This document shows, in pieces, positions 27,583 through 36,981 of a stretch of DNA of 64,000 nt. The notes beneath the pieces are model-generated. The model had not been told where the DNA came from. It did no database searches and was given only the letters and a program-made list of their open reading frames with translations. The DNA comes from an uncultured Algibacter sp. Lineage in GTDB: Bacteria > Bacteroidota > Bacteroidia > Flavobacteriales > Flavobacteriaceae. Location of the stretch: contig CANMZT010000006.1 in NCBI GenBank assembly GCA_947502405.1, positions 148,657-212,656 on the forward strand, read 5' to 3'. How positions within the stretch are numbered: position 1 is the first letter of the stretch; every line of letters begins with the position of its first letter. The position numbers were made by a program, and so were the translations under genes.

Positions 27583-30369
27583 TCATAATTCATAACGTAT
27601 TCTAAATGAAACAAATCGAGGTTGAATAAATGTTTCTAAATTACGAACAGATAAATTATTAGCACTGTTTCTTATTCTAGAATCTATATCTAATAAGTTA
27701 GTGGCTTTAATTTCATATTCCCATTTAGAGTCTTCATCTTTTCTATAAGATAATGAAGCATCCCAAGTTTCAAAAGATTGTGATGGATTAACTCCATCAT
27801 CCTGATTACTATACGTGTAATCTGTTCTAAAAGTTAATGACTTCCAGATATAAGCATCAAAATTTACTGATGGTGCATTAGTAACAAATTTTGTTGAATT
27901 AGCACCTTGATTATTATCTGAAACACTGTAACGGTATCTAAATCTTACATTTGGTGCTTCTCTAAAATTTGTTCTTAACTCTGGTATATAATTCTGCGTA
28001 AAACGCTCATTTAAAGATTGCCTACCTTGGATAAACTGATTGATTTTACTATAATTAAAACTTGTTGTTAAAGATGCTCTTAACTTACCAAAAGTACGCT
28101 GTATACGTCCGTTAGCAGAAACACTTTCATCTGCAAAATTAGAATTAAAAAAAGAGCTCGTTCTAATAACATTTTCAAAATTTGTTAAACCTCGTATTTG
28201 GTCTATATTCTTATTATAAGATAAACGCGCAAACACATTGGTATAATTAAATAAATTAAAACTACTATAAAATAAACTTACATTATGCGATAATGCATTT
28301 TGCAATTCCGGTTCTCCATATTGAATACTATTAAAGTTATTAAACACCAAACCTTCGGCTAAACGTGTAACATCTGTAAATTGATTTCTCATGTTATACC
28401 GCAAGGTTAAACTTTCGCTCTTTTTAAATTGAATACGGGTTTCAAAATCTGGTAAAAACCTAAAGAAATTATCTTCAAAAGTTTCTCCAAACTGACTGTT
28501 TTTATTCCCGTAGGCATGTAATGAAAATCCAGGAGTAAATGTAAATTTACCTGCTTTAAGTGTGTAATGCACACCTAAATACAAGTCAGTAAAGTTATAT
28601 TCAGTATCATTAGCAGCACTTAACAAATCTCCATCATCGTTAGAAATAGTTGGCGTTGGTTCAAACTCTGAACCATCATCTAAAAACTGAAACAAATTAG
28701 AGTTAAATTCTTGACGACTCAAAATAGTCCCGAAAGTAAAATTGATATTACTTTTATCATTAAGAATATTGTAATAATCCAGTTTAGCATCCACTTGGTT
28801 TGATTTTATACGTCGGTTTTGTCCAAAATCATAATTATTAAGAGAGGTTACAAACCCAACAGCTTCGGCAGTCCTATCAAAAGCATCTCTGTCGATGTCA
28901 TCACCATCAGTATCAGGGTCGTTTACCAAAAGTGCATTGTAAAAAGGATCTTCATTTTTTATTAAATGTTGCACTTCAAAAGCAAAAATATTAGTTTCAT
29001 CTAACGTGTAATAATAATTTAAATTTTGATTGATACTAAAAGGCGTGACTTCATCCAACTGAGTAGTTTCTCCAACTATTGACGAATTAAGATTTTGATC
29101 TTGAACATCTTTAGAAAAGCGTCCTAAAACATCATAATCCAATTGGTTATTAACATTTGGTTTATAAGCAAGACTAAGTTTTAATAAACCTTGATTTGAA
29201 CGTTCTTTACTAATTTGTTCTGTACGCTCATCTTCTGGGATATTATCAGATTCATTAATACCTGGAGTATTTGGGTCGTCTTCAACTTGAATATAATCAA
29301 TAAAGTTAATCTCTTGGGATAAAATCCTACTGCTATTATAAATAGCAAAACCACTAATATCTAAGGCTTTGTTTGGTGAATAACTAAAATTTGATGCAGC
29401 TAATTTGTTTTCAATTTCTAAGGCATTGTTTTGTGTTGTTAAAAAATTTAAGCCATTATCTCCCAAATTTATAGACGTACCACTGCTCCTACTTGGGGTT
29501 CTAAAACCACCACCAAAACCTCTAATATCTCGCCTTGTCAAAGCTAATTCTCCTGTGTTATTTAAATCGCCTATAAAGTTTAAACTAAATTTTGGACTGT
29601 AGTAAAATAGTTTGGGTTGCACCAAATACAACTCATCATCTGGAGAAGCACCTGCACCAGCCGTTACATTTCCAAACCAAAAGTTTTCTTTTCCTTCTTT
29701 TAATTTGATGTTTATAGCAACGTTATCTTGATTATTTGTAACACTTCTTAATTGATTTACTTCTGAATAATTTCGAAGTACCTGAACTTTATCTACAGCG
29801 TTAGATGGAATATTTTTTGTAGCTAGTTTAGTATCGCCATCAAAAAAATCTTTACCATTTACCATGAGCTTATTAACCACTTTCCCCTCTACTTCAACTT
29901 GACCATCATCATTAATTTCAACACCAGGGAGTTTCTCTAAAACATCTTCCAATTTACGTTCTGAGCCATTTTTAAAAGAATCTGCATTATAAATTAAGGT
30001 ATCACCTTTAACCGTTACAGGCATTTCATAGGTTAGCTCTACAGCATCTAGGGCATTGTCAGCATTAAGTACAATATCTTTCGTTATATCAGCAGTTTCT
30101 GTTGTTACTGTTTCTGTGAAGGTTTTCATACCAATATAACTCACCTGAATACTGTAAGTAGAATTTTTTGATAAGCTAAGTTTATATGAACCTTTTTGAT
30201 CTGTTATACCATAAGATTGCAAGGTTTTAGTTTCCTGATTAATAGCTATAACATTTGCTAATTCTAGTGGAGCTCCAATGCTATCTTTTACAATACCTTG
30301 CATTTTTACTTGCGCAAAAGAAAGATGCGTCACTAAAAGTAACAGCAGTATAATTAGTTTTTTTGTCAT
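27583..30369 (-). CDS. TonB-dependent receptor-like outer membrane protein
   Basis: Outer-membrane beta-barrel transporter of 928 residues. A signal peptide (1-19) is followed by a carboxypeptidase-regulatory-like domain (about 22-105, MQGIVKDSIGAPLELANVIAI), a plug-like region (about 110-225, LEDVLEKLPGVEINDDGQVEVEGKVV) and a large barrel of the type found in outer membrane protein beta-barrel family members. There is no obvious TonB box. It is the last gene after three GLPGLI genes on the same strand, 39 bp after the nearest, so they probably form one operon. The substrate is unknown. This family differs from SusC and does not have a SusD partner here. Confidence 0.9.
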   Translation of the reverse strand: MTKKLIILLLLLVTHLSFAQVKMQGIVKDSIGAPLELANVIAINQETKTLQSYGITDQKGSYKLSLSKNSTYSIQVSYIGMKTFTETVTTETADITKDIVLNADNALDAVELTYEMPVTVKGDTLIYNADSFKNGSERKLEDVLEKLPGVEINDDGQVEVEGKVVNKLMVNGKDFFDGDTKLATKNIPSNAVDKVQVLRNYSEVNQLRSVTNNQDNVAINIKLKEGKENFWFGNVTAGAGASPDDELYLVQPKLFYYSPKFSLNFIGDLNNTGELALTRRDIRGFGGGFRTPSRSSGTSINLGDNGLNFLTTQNNALEIENKLAASNFSYSPNKALDISGFAIYNSSRILSQEINFIDYIQVEDDPNTPGINESDNIPEDERTEQISKERSNQGLLKLSLAYKPNVNNQLDYDVLGRFSKDVQDQNLNSSIVGETTQLDEVTPFSINQNLNYYYTLDETNIFAFEVQHLIKNEDPFYNALLVNDPDTDGDDIDRDAFDRTAEAVGFVTSLNNYDFGQNRRIKSNQVDAKLDYYNILNDKSNINFTFGTILSRQEFNSNLFQFLDDGSEFEPTPTISNDDGDLLSAANDTEYNFTDLYLGVHYTLKAGKFTFTPGFSLHAYGNKNSQFGETFEDNFFRFLPDFETRIQFKKSESLTLRYNMRNQFTDVTRLAEGLVFNNFNSIQYGEPELQNALSHNVSLFYSSFNLFNYTNVFARLSYNKNIDQIRGLTNFENVIRTSSFFNSNFADESVSANGRIQRTFGKLRASLTTSFNYSKINQFIQGRQSLNERFTQNYIPELRTNFREAPNVRFRYRYSVSDNNQGANSTKFVTNAPSVNFDAYIWKSLTFRTDYTYSNQDDGVNPSQSFETWDASLSYRKDEDSKWEYEIKATNLLDIDSRIRNSANNLSVRNLETFIQPRFVSFRIRYEL

Positions 30370-30408
30370 GTTTTTTTGATTGATTAGTGCATGAATTGTT
30401 TGCGAAGT

Positions 30409-31278
30409 TTAATTTCGTCTTCCTCCTGGTCTGCCACCTCCTCGTCTTCGATTATCTCTAAACTCTTGCATTTTTTTTGTGATGATTTCATTATACTCCA
30501 ATTTGGTAACTTCTTGACCTTTTTCTGGAGCTGTAATTTTAGTTTTTTCTTCTGGATTTATGATGATTTTTGAACAAAGCATAGTGGTATTCCCTGCACT
30601 TACTTCTAAGATTAAACCTGGTAAGCCCCAATATTCAGAAGGTCCTTGACTTACAGGAATTTGCGGTGTGTACCAAGCAACAACATCTATCATTTTAACT
30701 TCATCCTCTTTATTTTGAACTGAGTCTTTGAGTTTTAGAGAGTCAGCCTTCTTTTCATTCTCTTCACGTCGTCTCGGTGGAAATTCAATATCTGTAGATT
30801 CTTTTTTAGCTGTTGCTTTGAAACATAAATACTGCCCTATTTGTTTTGTTTCAGTACCCATAACCCATTCTAATGGTTTTAATTCTTCTTTAATTAAAAA
30901 TTGTTTTCCAAAAAACTCTTGGTCTTGCAAAAACAAATGAGTCTTGATATTTTTATACTGCGGTCCAGCAGAAAAACTACTTCCAAACATACTTGGTCCT
31001 CTGCCATTACCTGGCATCGCTAATTTTTCATCTTCTTTGTATATGGACTCTTCCTTGTTGAACGTTAAAATATAAGTTTTCTCGAACATAGATTTCAAAC
31101 GTTCTGCTATTTGCTTCTTCTGTTGCTCATTCAATTGGCGTCCTCTTCCGAAGCGACTCATATCCATAGTAGTTTTAGAAAAGTAATAAGCTTTACCTTG
31201 AAAATCTTGAGCGCTTGAAGAAAAAGAGATTAAAAGAACAAAGAGAGAAACCGTTAGTTTTAAAGGTAATGTTTTCAT
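30409..31278 (-). CDS. GLPGLI family protein (paralogue 3)
   Basis: An exported 289-residue protein with signal peptide to about residue 23 (ISFSSSAQ). The family hallmark is the segment EYWGLPGLILEVSAGNTTMLCSKI near residues 217-240. The same block recurs in the two upstream genes. It has a Gly/Arg-rich C-terminus (RDNRRRGGGRPGGRRN), unlike typical secreted proteins. Function is unknown; GLPGLI proteins are restricted to Bacteroidota and often sit beside TonB-dependent receptors, as here. Confidence 0.88.
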   Translation of the reverse strand: MKTLPLKLTVSLFVLLISFSSSAQDFQGKAYYFSKTTMDMSRFGRGRQLNEQQKKQIAERLKSMFEKTYILTFNKEESIYKEDEKLAMPGNGRGPSMFGSSFSAGPQYKNIKTHLFLQDQEFFGKQFLIKEELKPLEWVMGTETKQIGQYLCFKATAKKESTDIEFPPRRREENEKKADSLKLKDSVQNKEDEVKMIDVVAWYTPQIPVSQGPSEYWGLPGLILEVSAGNTTMLCSKIIINPEEKTKITAPEKGQEVTKLEYNEIITKKMQEFRDNRRRGGGRPGGRRN

Positions 31279-31378
31279 AAAGGTGTTTTATTAGATGTAT
31301 CTTAGACCAAGATACTACCTTTAAGTTTAAAACTGAGACGTTAATATTTCGTTAAAACTATTACGCTTTTTCTTTTAT

Positions 31379-32233
31379 TTAAGAACGGCGTCTTCCTCGA
31401 TTATCTCTAAACTCTCTCATTTTTTCCATGATAATGGTTTGATATTCTTTTTTGGTAACCACTTCACCTTTATCAGGAGCCTCAAGTTTAGCTTTTTCTT
31501 TAGGATTCAAAATAACTTTAGAACATAACATGGTTGTGTTACCTACGCTTACTTCTAAAATTAAACCTGGTAATCCCCAATACTCTAAAGGTCCTTGACT
31601 TACTGGAATTTGTGGCGAGTACCATGCTACTATTTGTGTCATTGGAATCTCATTTATGTCGGTTTCATTAGAAGTTTCATTTCCCTCAGTTTTTTCAGAA
31701 TCCTTATTTTTTTCTTGATTTCTTAACTTATCCCAAGAAAACGACCACCAGTTCAACTCAGATTCTGGTATAACTGTTACCGCTTTAAAGCAAGTATAAT
31801 CTCCTATCATTTTAGTTTCATCTCCCATAACCCACTCTAATTTTTGAAGTGCATCTTTTATTAAAAACTTCTTACCATAAAATTCTTGTTCTTGTATTAA
31901 AGTATTTTCCTTTACGTTTTTGTACTGCGGTCCTGGAGTAAAATTTTTACCCCAAGAATCTGTTGCTCCAGACATAGCATCCAACTTTTCGTCTTCTTTG
32001 AAATAGGATTCCTCTTTATTAAAAGTCAAAATATAAGTTTTCTCTAGACGATTTTTTAAACGTTCCTGTACTTGTTTTTTTTGTTGTGCGCTTAGTCTAG
32101 CTCCCCACTTACCCAATTCCATAGTTGACTTTGAAAAATAATAAGCTTTCCCTTGAAAATCTTGAGATTTTACAGAAAATGACACTATTAACAATAAGGA
32201 AAAAACAATAACTTTTAGACTTCGAGATTTCAT
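31379..32233 (-). CDS. GLPGLI family protein (paralogue 2)
   Basis: An exported 284-residue protein (signal peptide to about 23). It shares with its neighbour the opening DFQGKAYYFSKSTMELGKWG, the middle TYILTFNKEESYFKEDEKL and the hallmark EYWGLPGLILEVSVGNTTMLCSKVI. The similarity to paralogue 3 is close over the whole length, implying a recent local duplication, with a distinct insert (about 180-200, rich in Glu/Asn/Lys). It ends RDNRGRRRS. Gene order and equal orientation suggest cotranscription with the receptor gene. Confidence 0.88.
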   Translation of the reverse strand: MKSRSLKVIVFSLLLIVSFSVKSQDFQGKAYYFSKSTMELGKWGARLSAQQKKQVQERLKNRLEKTYILTFNKEESYFKEDEKLDAMSGATDSWGKNFTPGPQYKNVKENTLIQEQEFYGKKFLIKDALQKLEWVMGDETKMIGDYTCFKAVTVIPESELNWWSFSWDKLRNQEKNKDSEKTEGNETSNETDINEIPMTQIVAWYSPQIPVSQGPLEYWGLPGLILEVSVGNTTMLCSKVILNPKEKAKLEAPDKGEVVTKKEYQTIIMEKMREFRDNRGRRRS

Positions 32234-32302
32234 GATATATATTTTTGTTTAACAAATATAGCGAATTATTAAACAACAATAATTTAAAACCTCCAAATTA
32301 GC

Positions 32303-33121
32303 CTAACCTCCAATCCTTATCATTACACGTTCACCATCGTTAAGTCGCCCTCTTTTAGATTGAAACTGTGCCATCATTTCCTTAGATTTTTTTTCTCGAA
32401 TGTCATCAAACTCCTTTTGAGTAACTTCTTTACCTTTAATTGGTTCAACAATTTTAACGTTTTCTGCAGGATTCAAAACAATTTTGGTACACACCAAAGT
32501 TAAGTCGCCATCATTCATCTCTAAAATTAAACCGGGTAATCCAAAATACTCTGCTGGACCATTATTAATGGGAATTTGTGGAGTATACCAAACCGTAGTT
32601 ATTCTGGGTTTTGTAACTTTCTCAATTTCTCCCATTTCGGTTAAAGTTTCTGTGGTATATTCATCTTTAAAAACCGCTTTAAAACAGGTGTAATTCCCAA
32701 TGTTTTTAGTCTCATTGACTAGTTCCCATTTTCTATTGGTTAATGTGTCCTTTATTAGAAACACCTTTCCATAAATTTCAGATTTATTTGAAAATCTACC
32801 TTCCTTCATGTTTTTATATAGAATATCTGAGCCCTGAGAGACTTTAATTGTGATACCTGATTGAACAGGATTAGGAGCATCTAACTTTTCTTCTTTCTTG
32901 TAAATAGATTCATGTTTGTTAAATGTAAGTGTATACTCCTGCTGAAACTGTTTTCGTAATTGTTCTTGAATTTGCTTCTGCATATCATCACTCATCTCCT
33001 TATTACCCATTTTTAAATTGACTTTTCGATGCGATTTGTAGGTGGCAACACCCTGAAAATTTTGTGCTATTACGCTTGTAGTAAATAGTAATAGCAAGAT
33101 GTAGACATAGTTGTTTTTCAT
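32303..33121 (-). CDS. GLPGLI family protein (paralogue 1, most divergent)
   Basis: An exported 272-residue protein with signal peptide ending VIAQ. The hallmark EYFGLPGLILEMNDGDLTLVCTKIV is present, as is QEYTLTFNKHESIYKKEEKLDAPNP. It is more distant from the other two than they are from each other, so it probably represents the older copy. It is the first gene of the GLPGLI-receptor cluster and is divergent from the histidine kinase gene, so the two-component system may control it. Confidence 0.87.
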   Translation of the reverse strand: MKNNYVYILLLLFTTSVIAQNFQGVATYKSHRKVNLKMGNKEMSDDMQKQIQEQLRKQFQQEYTLTFNKHESIYKKEEKLDAPNPVQSGITIKVSQGSDILYKNMKEGRFSNKSEIYGKVFLIKDTLTNRKWELVNETKNIGNYTCFKAVFKDEYTTETLTEMGEIEKVTKPRITTVWYTPQIPINNGPAEYFGLPGLILEMNDGDLTLVCTKIVLNPAENVKIVEPIKGKEVTQKEFDDIREKKSKEMMAQFQSKRGRLNDGERVMIRIGG

Positions 33122-33245
33122 AATTGTTCTTTTTTTGATTAATGATGTACAAATATGTTACAGAATTTATGTTTTTAAAGTTAACTAGTGTTAACGTGTG
33201 TTAACCGATTGGTTTTATTGGTATTTAACATTTACTTTTGGATTG

Positions 33246-34712
33246 ATGAACGAGCAAAAATACAGATGGCTACTCTACGTAATTGTTATTACTATTATTC
33301 TAACTATAGTTGTACAAGGCTATTGGAATTATAAAAACTACCTCCTTAACAAGCAGAATTTTATAAACCAAGTACAGGTAAGTTTAGATAATGCGTTAGA
33401 TACTTATTATGCTGAACTAGCCGAATCTAATAACTTAACTTTAATTGAAACAGATACACTTTCTTTATTCAACCATGGAAAATTTAAATTAAGTACAGAT
33501 TCAATTCTAAATAGTATAACAGAGGAGCATAAAGTTTTAAGAGACAAAGGTATTTCTGGCTTTACACAATTAAAAAGTAATGATAGTGGTTTTACATTTC
33601 GTAAGGGTGAAAACCATATTTCTCAAGTACGCGTTATAAAAGGTACAAAAGCTGCAGATAGTATTAAACTACTAAAAGGCATCACTTCAATATTTATATC
33701 TATAAAAAATGACACCTTAGATTTTACAAAGCTTAATCCTTTAATAAAAAGTGAGTTTAATAGAAAGAAGCTAGAGTTTGATTATGTTTTAAAACATTAC
33801 AAACACGATAGTTTATTTAATACGTTTAATATCGAAAAGGAAAAATCAAACTTCTTAAAAGCTCAGTCTAAATCTACATTTTTAAAACAAAATGAAATTT
33901 TAGAAATAGCTTATCCAAATGCAACAAGTATTATTTTAAAACAAGGCTTAGGTAGTATTATAATTTCTATATTATTAGTTATGGCAATTATTAGCGCCTT
34001 ATTTTATTTACTAAAGGTTATAAAAAATCAGAAACAGTTAGCCGAAATTAAAAATGATTTAATTGGTAATATTACTCATGAATTTAAAACGCCCATTGCC
34101 ACTATTGGTGTAGCTTTAGAAAGTATTAATAATTTTAACGCTATTGATGATAAAGAAAAAACAAAAAAGTACATTGATATGTCATCAAACCAACTTTCAA
34201 AGTTAAATCTTATGGTTGAAAAACTATTGGAAACCGCTACTTTGGACAGTGAATCCTTAGAATTTCATAAAGAACCTTTAGATCTCGTTGCGCTTCTAGA
34301 TAATTTAATAACTCGATATAAAATTCATAACCCAGATAAAATATTCAAATCTCATATTAATGTAAAAATGTTGAATATTAGTGTTGATAAATTTCACTTT
34401 GAAAATGCACTAAACAATATTTTAGACAATGCCATTAAATATGGTGGAGACGAAATTACAATTACTTTAAATAATGATTCTAAATATACCAAAATCTCTA
34501 TTGCAGATAATGGTAATACTTTAAAAGCTGAAAACAAACAACGCATCTTTGAAAAGTTTTATAGAATACCAAAAGGAAATACACACGATGTGAAGGGTTA
34601 TGGTATTGGCTTATATTACACAAAAACTATTATTGATAAGCATGGAGGTAATATTTATTTAGACTTAAAAAACAAACTAACAACATTCAAAATTTCTATA
34701 CCTCATGCATAA
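33246..34712 (+). CDS. Sensor histidine kinase
   Basis: Membrane sensor of 488 residues. Two transmembrane helices (about 8-27 and 237-259) bracket a 210-residue periplasmic sensor region of unknown fold. There is no HAMP domain; the dimerisation helix follows directly. The phosphorylated H278 lies in GNITHEFKTPIATIG. N box NNILDNAIKYGG, G1 IADNG and G2 GYGIGLYYTK follow. The start is the ATG at 33246, giving MNEQKYRW before the first helix. It overlaps the response regulator by 8 bp, so the two form a pair, divergent from the GLPGLI cluster. Confidence 0.95.
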   Translation: MNEQKYRWLLYVIVITIILTIVVQGYWNYKNYLLNKQNFINQVQVSLDNALDTYYAELAESNNLTLIETDTLSLFNHGKFKLSTDSILNSITEEHKVLRDKGISGFTQLKSNDSGFTFRKGENHISQVRVIKGTKAADSIKLLKGITSIFISIKNDTLDFTKLNPLIKSEFNRKKLEFDYVLKHYKHDSLFNTFNIEKEKSNFLKAQSKSTFLKQNEILEIAYPNATSIILKQGLGSIIISILLVMAIISALFYLLKVIKNQKQLAEIKNDLIGNITHEFKTPIATIGVALESINNFNAIDDKEKTKKYIDMSSNQLSKLNLMVEKLLETATLDSESLEFHKEPLDLVALLDNLITRYKIHNPDKIFKSHINVKMLNISVDKFHFENALNNILDNAIKYGGDEITITLNNDSKYTKISIADNGNTLKAENKQRIFEKFYRIPKGNTHDVKGYGIGLYYTKTIIDKHGGNIYLDLKNKLTTFKISIPHA

Positions 34713-35388
34713 GCCTATAAAAATTTTATTAGCTGAAGATGAAACTGCTCTAGGACAAATCATAAAAGAAAGCCTAGAGACTAGAGATTTTGAAGTTATA
34801 CTTTGCGAAAATGGTGAAACTGCTTTGAAAAATTATCAAACTGAAGTGCCTGAGCTATTAGTTTTAGATGTAATGATGCCAAAAAAAGATGGTTTTACAT
34901 TAGCAAAAGAAATCCGAAATATTGATGATACCATCCCTATAATATTCCTAACAGCAAAATCGCAAACACAGGATGTAGTTGAAGGGTTTTCTATTGGCGG
35001 TAACGACTATCTAAAAAAACCATTTAGTATGGAAGAGTTAATCGTTAGAATTAACAACCTACTAAACCGAAGTAAAGAACAGCAACAATCTACTATCATT
35101 GAGATTAGTGAATATATCTTCAATTTCCCTAAACAAACACTTCAGTTTAAAAATGAAGACAAAATTCCACTCACACATCGGGAGGCCCATTTACTATTTC
35201 ATCTTGTAAAAAATAAGAATCAGGTTTTAGATCGTTCCTTAATATTAAATAAACTTTGGGGAAATGATGATTTTTTTAGTGCCAGAAGTATGGATGTATT
35301 TATAACTAAACTTAGAAAAAAACTAAAGCAGGATTCTAATATTGAAATTATTAATGTTAGAGGTTTTGGATATAAATTAATTTTCTAG
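34705..35388 (+). CDS. OmpR-family response regulator
   Basis: Cognate DNA-binding regulator of the adjacent kinase. The receiver domain (1-118) has the acidic pair E11 and D12 and phospho-acceptor D55 in LVLDVMMPKKDG, with LTAKS and KKPF later. A winged-helix domain of the OmpR/PhoB type (about 135-227) ends NVRGFGYKLIF. Overlap of 8 bp with the kinase indicates coupling. Its targets are unknown; the divergent GLPGLI/receptor cluster is the best candidate. Confidence 0.95.
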   Translation: MHKPIKILLAEDETALGQIIKESLETRDFEVILCENGETALKNYQTEVPELLVLDVMMPKKDGFTLAKEIRNIDDTIPIIFLTAKSQTQDVVEGFSIGGNDYLKKPFSMEELIVRINNLLNRSKEQQQSTIIEISEYIFNFPKQTLQFKNEDKIPLTHREAHLLFHLVKNKNQVLDRSLILNKLWGNDDFFSARSMDVFITKLRKKLKQDSNIEIINVRGFGYKLIF

Positions 35389-35422
35389 AAAGTGGTTTGA
35401 TTTTTGTACTTTTCGAACTGCT

Positions 35423-36202
35423 ATGAGATATATCATATACATTTTTATCGCTTTCTCTGTTTCAATTAATGCACAAAAGTCAATTGAAACAACCTACATA
35501 AAAAAAACTAATATCGTATTTGATAAACTTGTTGCTGTAGATAATTTCGGAACAATCTTCTACCTAAAAGACGATGTTATTCTAAAAAAATCAGGTAATA
35601 ACGTTATTACTTATAACAACTTACAACTTGGTAACATTGCATCTGCAAATGCATTCAATCCTTTAAAAATCAATTTACTTTACAAAGATTTTAATACCGT
35701 AATCATTCTTGATAATCGTTTAGCAGAAGTATTTAAAATAGACTTCAATAGTTTAATTCCGTATAAGAATGTTACTCACATTTCAACTGGACACGATAAC
35801 ACTATTTGGATATTTAATCAAGACTTACAAAAGCTAGAATTATTTGACTACAAAACTAGAACCACAAGAGCACAAACTGTACCTGTGCAAAGTTCAGTAC
35901 TTGATTTAAAAAGTAATTATAATTTTTGTTGGTTGCTTACAGAAAACTATTTGTATGTGTATAATTACTTTGGGAGTTTAGTAAAAAAAATAAAGAATTC
36001 TGGGTACACAGAATTGGCAGAAACTAACGGGAATATAATTCTTAAAAAGGACAATAAACTCTTCTACAACAAAAAAAGCACAGATAATATTTTTCCTATA
36101 AAAACAGGAAATTTGTTAATAAATCAGTTTTTTGTAACCAACGAAACCTTGTATATTTACAATTCTGAATTTTTGCAGGAATTTCAATTAAAAATCGATT
36201 AA
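35423..36202 (+). CDS. Exported beta-propeller-like protein, function unknown
   Basis: A 259-residue protein with a signal peptide (1-17, ending INAQ). The body consists of repeating beta-strand blocks (for example NFGTIFYLKDDVILK, NTIWIFNQDLQKLELFDYKT, NYLYVYNYFGSLVKKIKNS) with spacing typical of a small propeller. No catalytic motif is visible. It ends 2 bp before the deoxynucleoside kinase, so they are probably on one transcript. In flavobacteria this gene pair is common, in my recollection. Confidence 0.7.
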   Translation: MRYIIYIFIAFSVSINAQKSIETTYIKKTNIVFDKLVAVDNFGTIFYLKDDVILKKSGNNVITYNNLQLGNIASANAFNPLKINLLYKDFNTVIILDNRLAEVFKIDFNSLIPYKNVTHISTGHDNTIWIFNQDLQKLELFDYKTRTTRAQTVPVQSSVLDLKSNYNFCWLLTENYLYVYNYFGSLVKKIKNSGYTELAETNGNIILKKDNKLFYNKKSTDNIFPIKTGNLLINQFFVTNETLYIYNSEFLQEFQLKID

Positions 36203-36204
36203 CC

Positions 36205-36816
36205 ATGCACATTGCAATTGCCGGAAATATTGGGGCTGGAAAAACTACGCTCACTAAATTATTAGCAAAACATTATAACTGGGAAGCGCAATTAGAAGAT
36301 GTAGTGGATAATCCATATCTAGATGATTTCTACAATCAAATGGAACGTTGGAGTTTCAATTTGCAAGTTTACTTTCTTAATAGTAGGTTTCGTCAGGTTT
36401 TACAAATTCGCCAAAGCGGTAGGGACATTATTCAAGATCGAACTATTTATGAGGATGCACACATTTTTGCACCAAATTTACATGCTATGGGCTTGATGAC
36501 AAATCGGGACTTTGAAAACTATAAATCCCTTTTTGATTTAATGGAATCACTAGTAAAAGGTCCAGATGTTCTAATTTATTTACGTAGCTCTATTCCTAAC
36601 TTAGTTTCTCAAATTCATAAACGTGGTCGCGATTACGAAAACTCAATAAGCATTGATTATTTAAGTAGACTCAACGAACGCTACGAAGCTTGGATTCATG
36701 GCTATAAAGGTAAATTACTAATCATCGACGTTGATAATTTAAACTTTGTAGACAACCCTGAAGACTTAGGAAACGTGATTAACACTATAGATGCAGAGAT
36801 AAACGGACTATTTTAA
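36205..36816 (+). CDS. Deoxynucleoside kinase
   Basis: A 203-residue cytoplasmic kinase of the dNK family that phosphorylates deoxyribonucleosides for salvage. The P-loop GNIGAGKTT is at residues 7-15, the substrate-binding DRTIYED region is near 77-83, and the LID-like RGRDYE segment is near 136. Substrate choice (dA, dG or dC) cannot be told. The start ATG at 36205 directly precedes the P-loop strand. Repeat copy D lies 5 bp after the stop. Confidence 0.93.
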   Translation: MHIAIAGNIGAGKTTLTKLLAKHYNWEAQLEDVVDNPYLDDFYNQMERWSFNLQVYFLNSRFRQVLQIRQSGRDIIQDRTIYEDAHIFAPNLHAMGLMTNRDFENYKSLFDLMESLVKGPDVLIYLRSSIPNLVSQIHKRGRDYENSISIDYLSRLNERYEAWIHGYKGKLLIIDVDNLNFVDNPEDLGNVINTIDAEINGLF

Positions 36817-36821
36817 ATTAT

Positions 36822-36934
36822 GGCGTTACCCAAAAGGGTCGGGCTTTCCTTTACTAGTTTTGGCTTCCCGATAGCTATCGGGACCGCCTCGCCAAAAGCT
36901 ATCCATTACTCCCGATAGCTATCGGGACTAACGC
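36822..36934 (-). repeat. Dispersed structured repeat, copy D
   Basis: Closing arms GCGTTA (36823-36828) and TAACGC (36929-36934) are present, as in copy A. Inner stems are GGGT / ACCC and TTTTGGC / GCCAAAA. Two copies of the perfect 18-bp palindrome TCCCGATAGCTATCGGGA are nested inside, at about 36867-36884 and 36910-36927. Read on the minus strand it has AGGAAAGCCCGACCC, the second conserved motif. It sits between convergent genes. Confidence 0.75.
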
Positions 36935-36981
36935 ACTCACCAGCTAATGTTCTTGCATTACCTAAAAGCCATTCAATTTTT

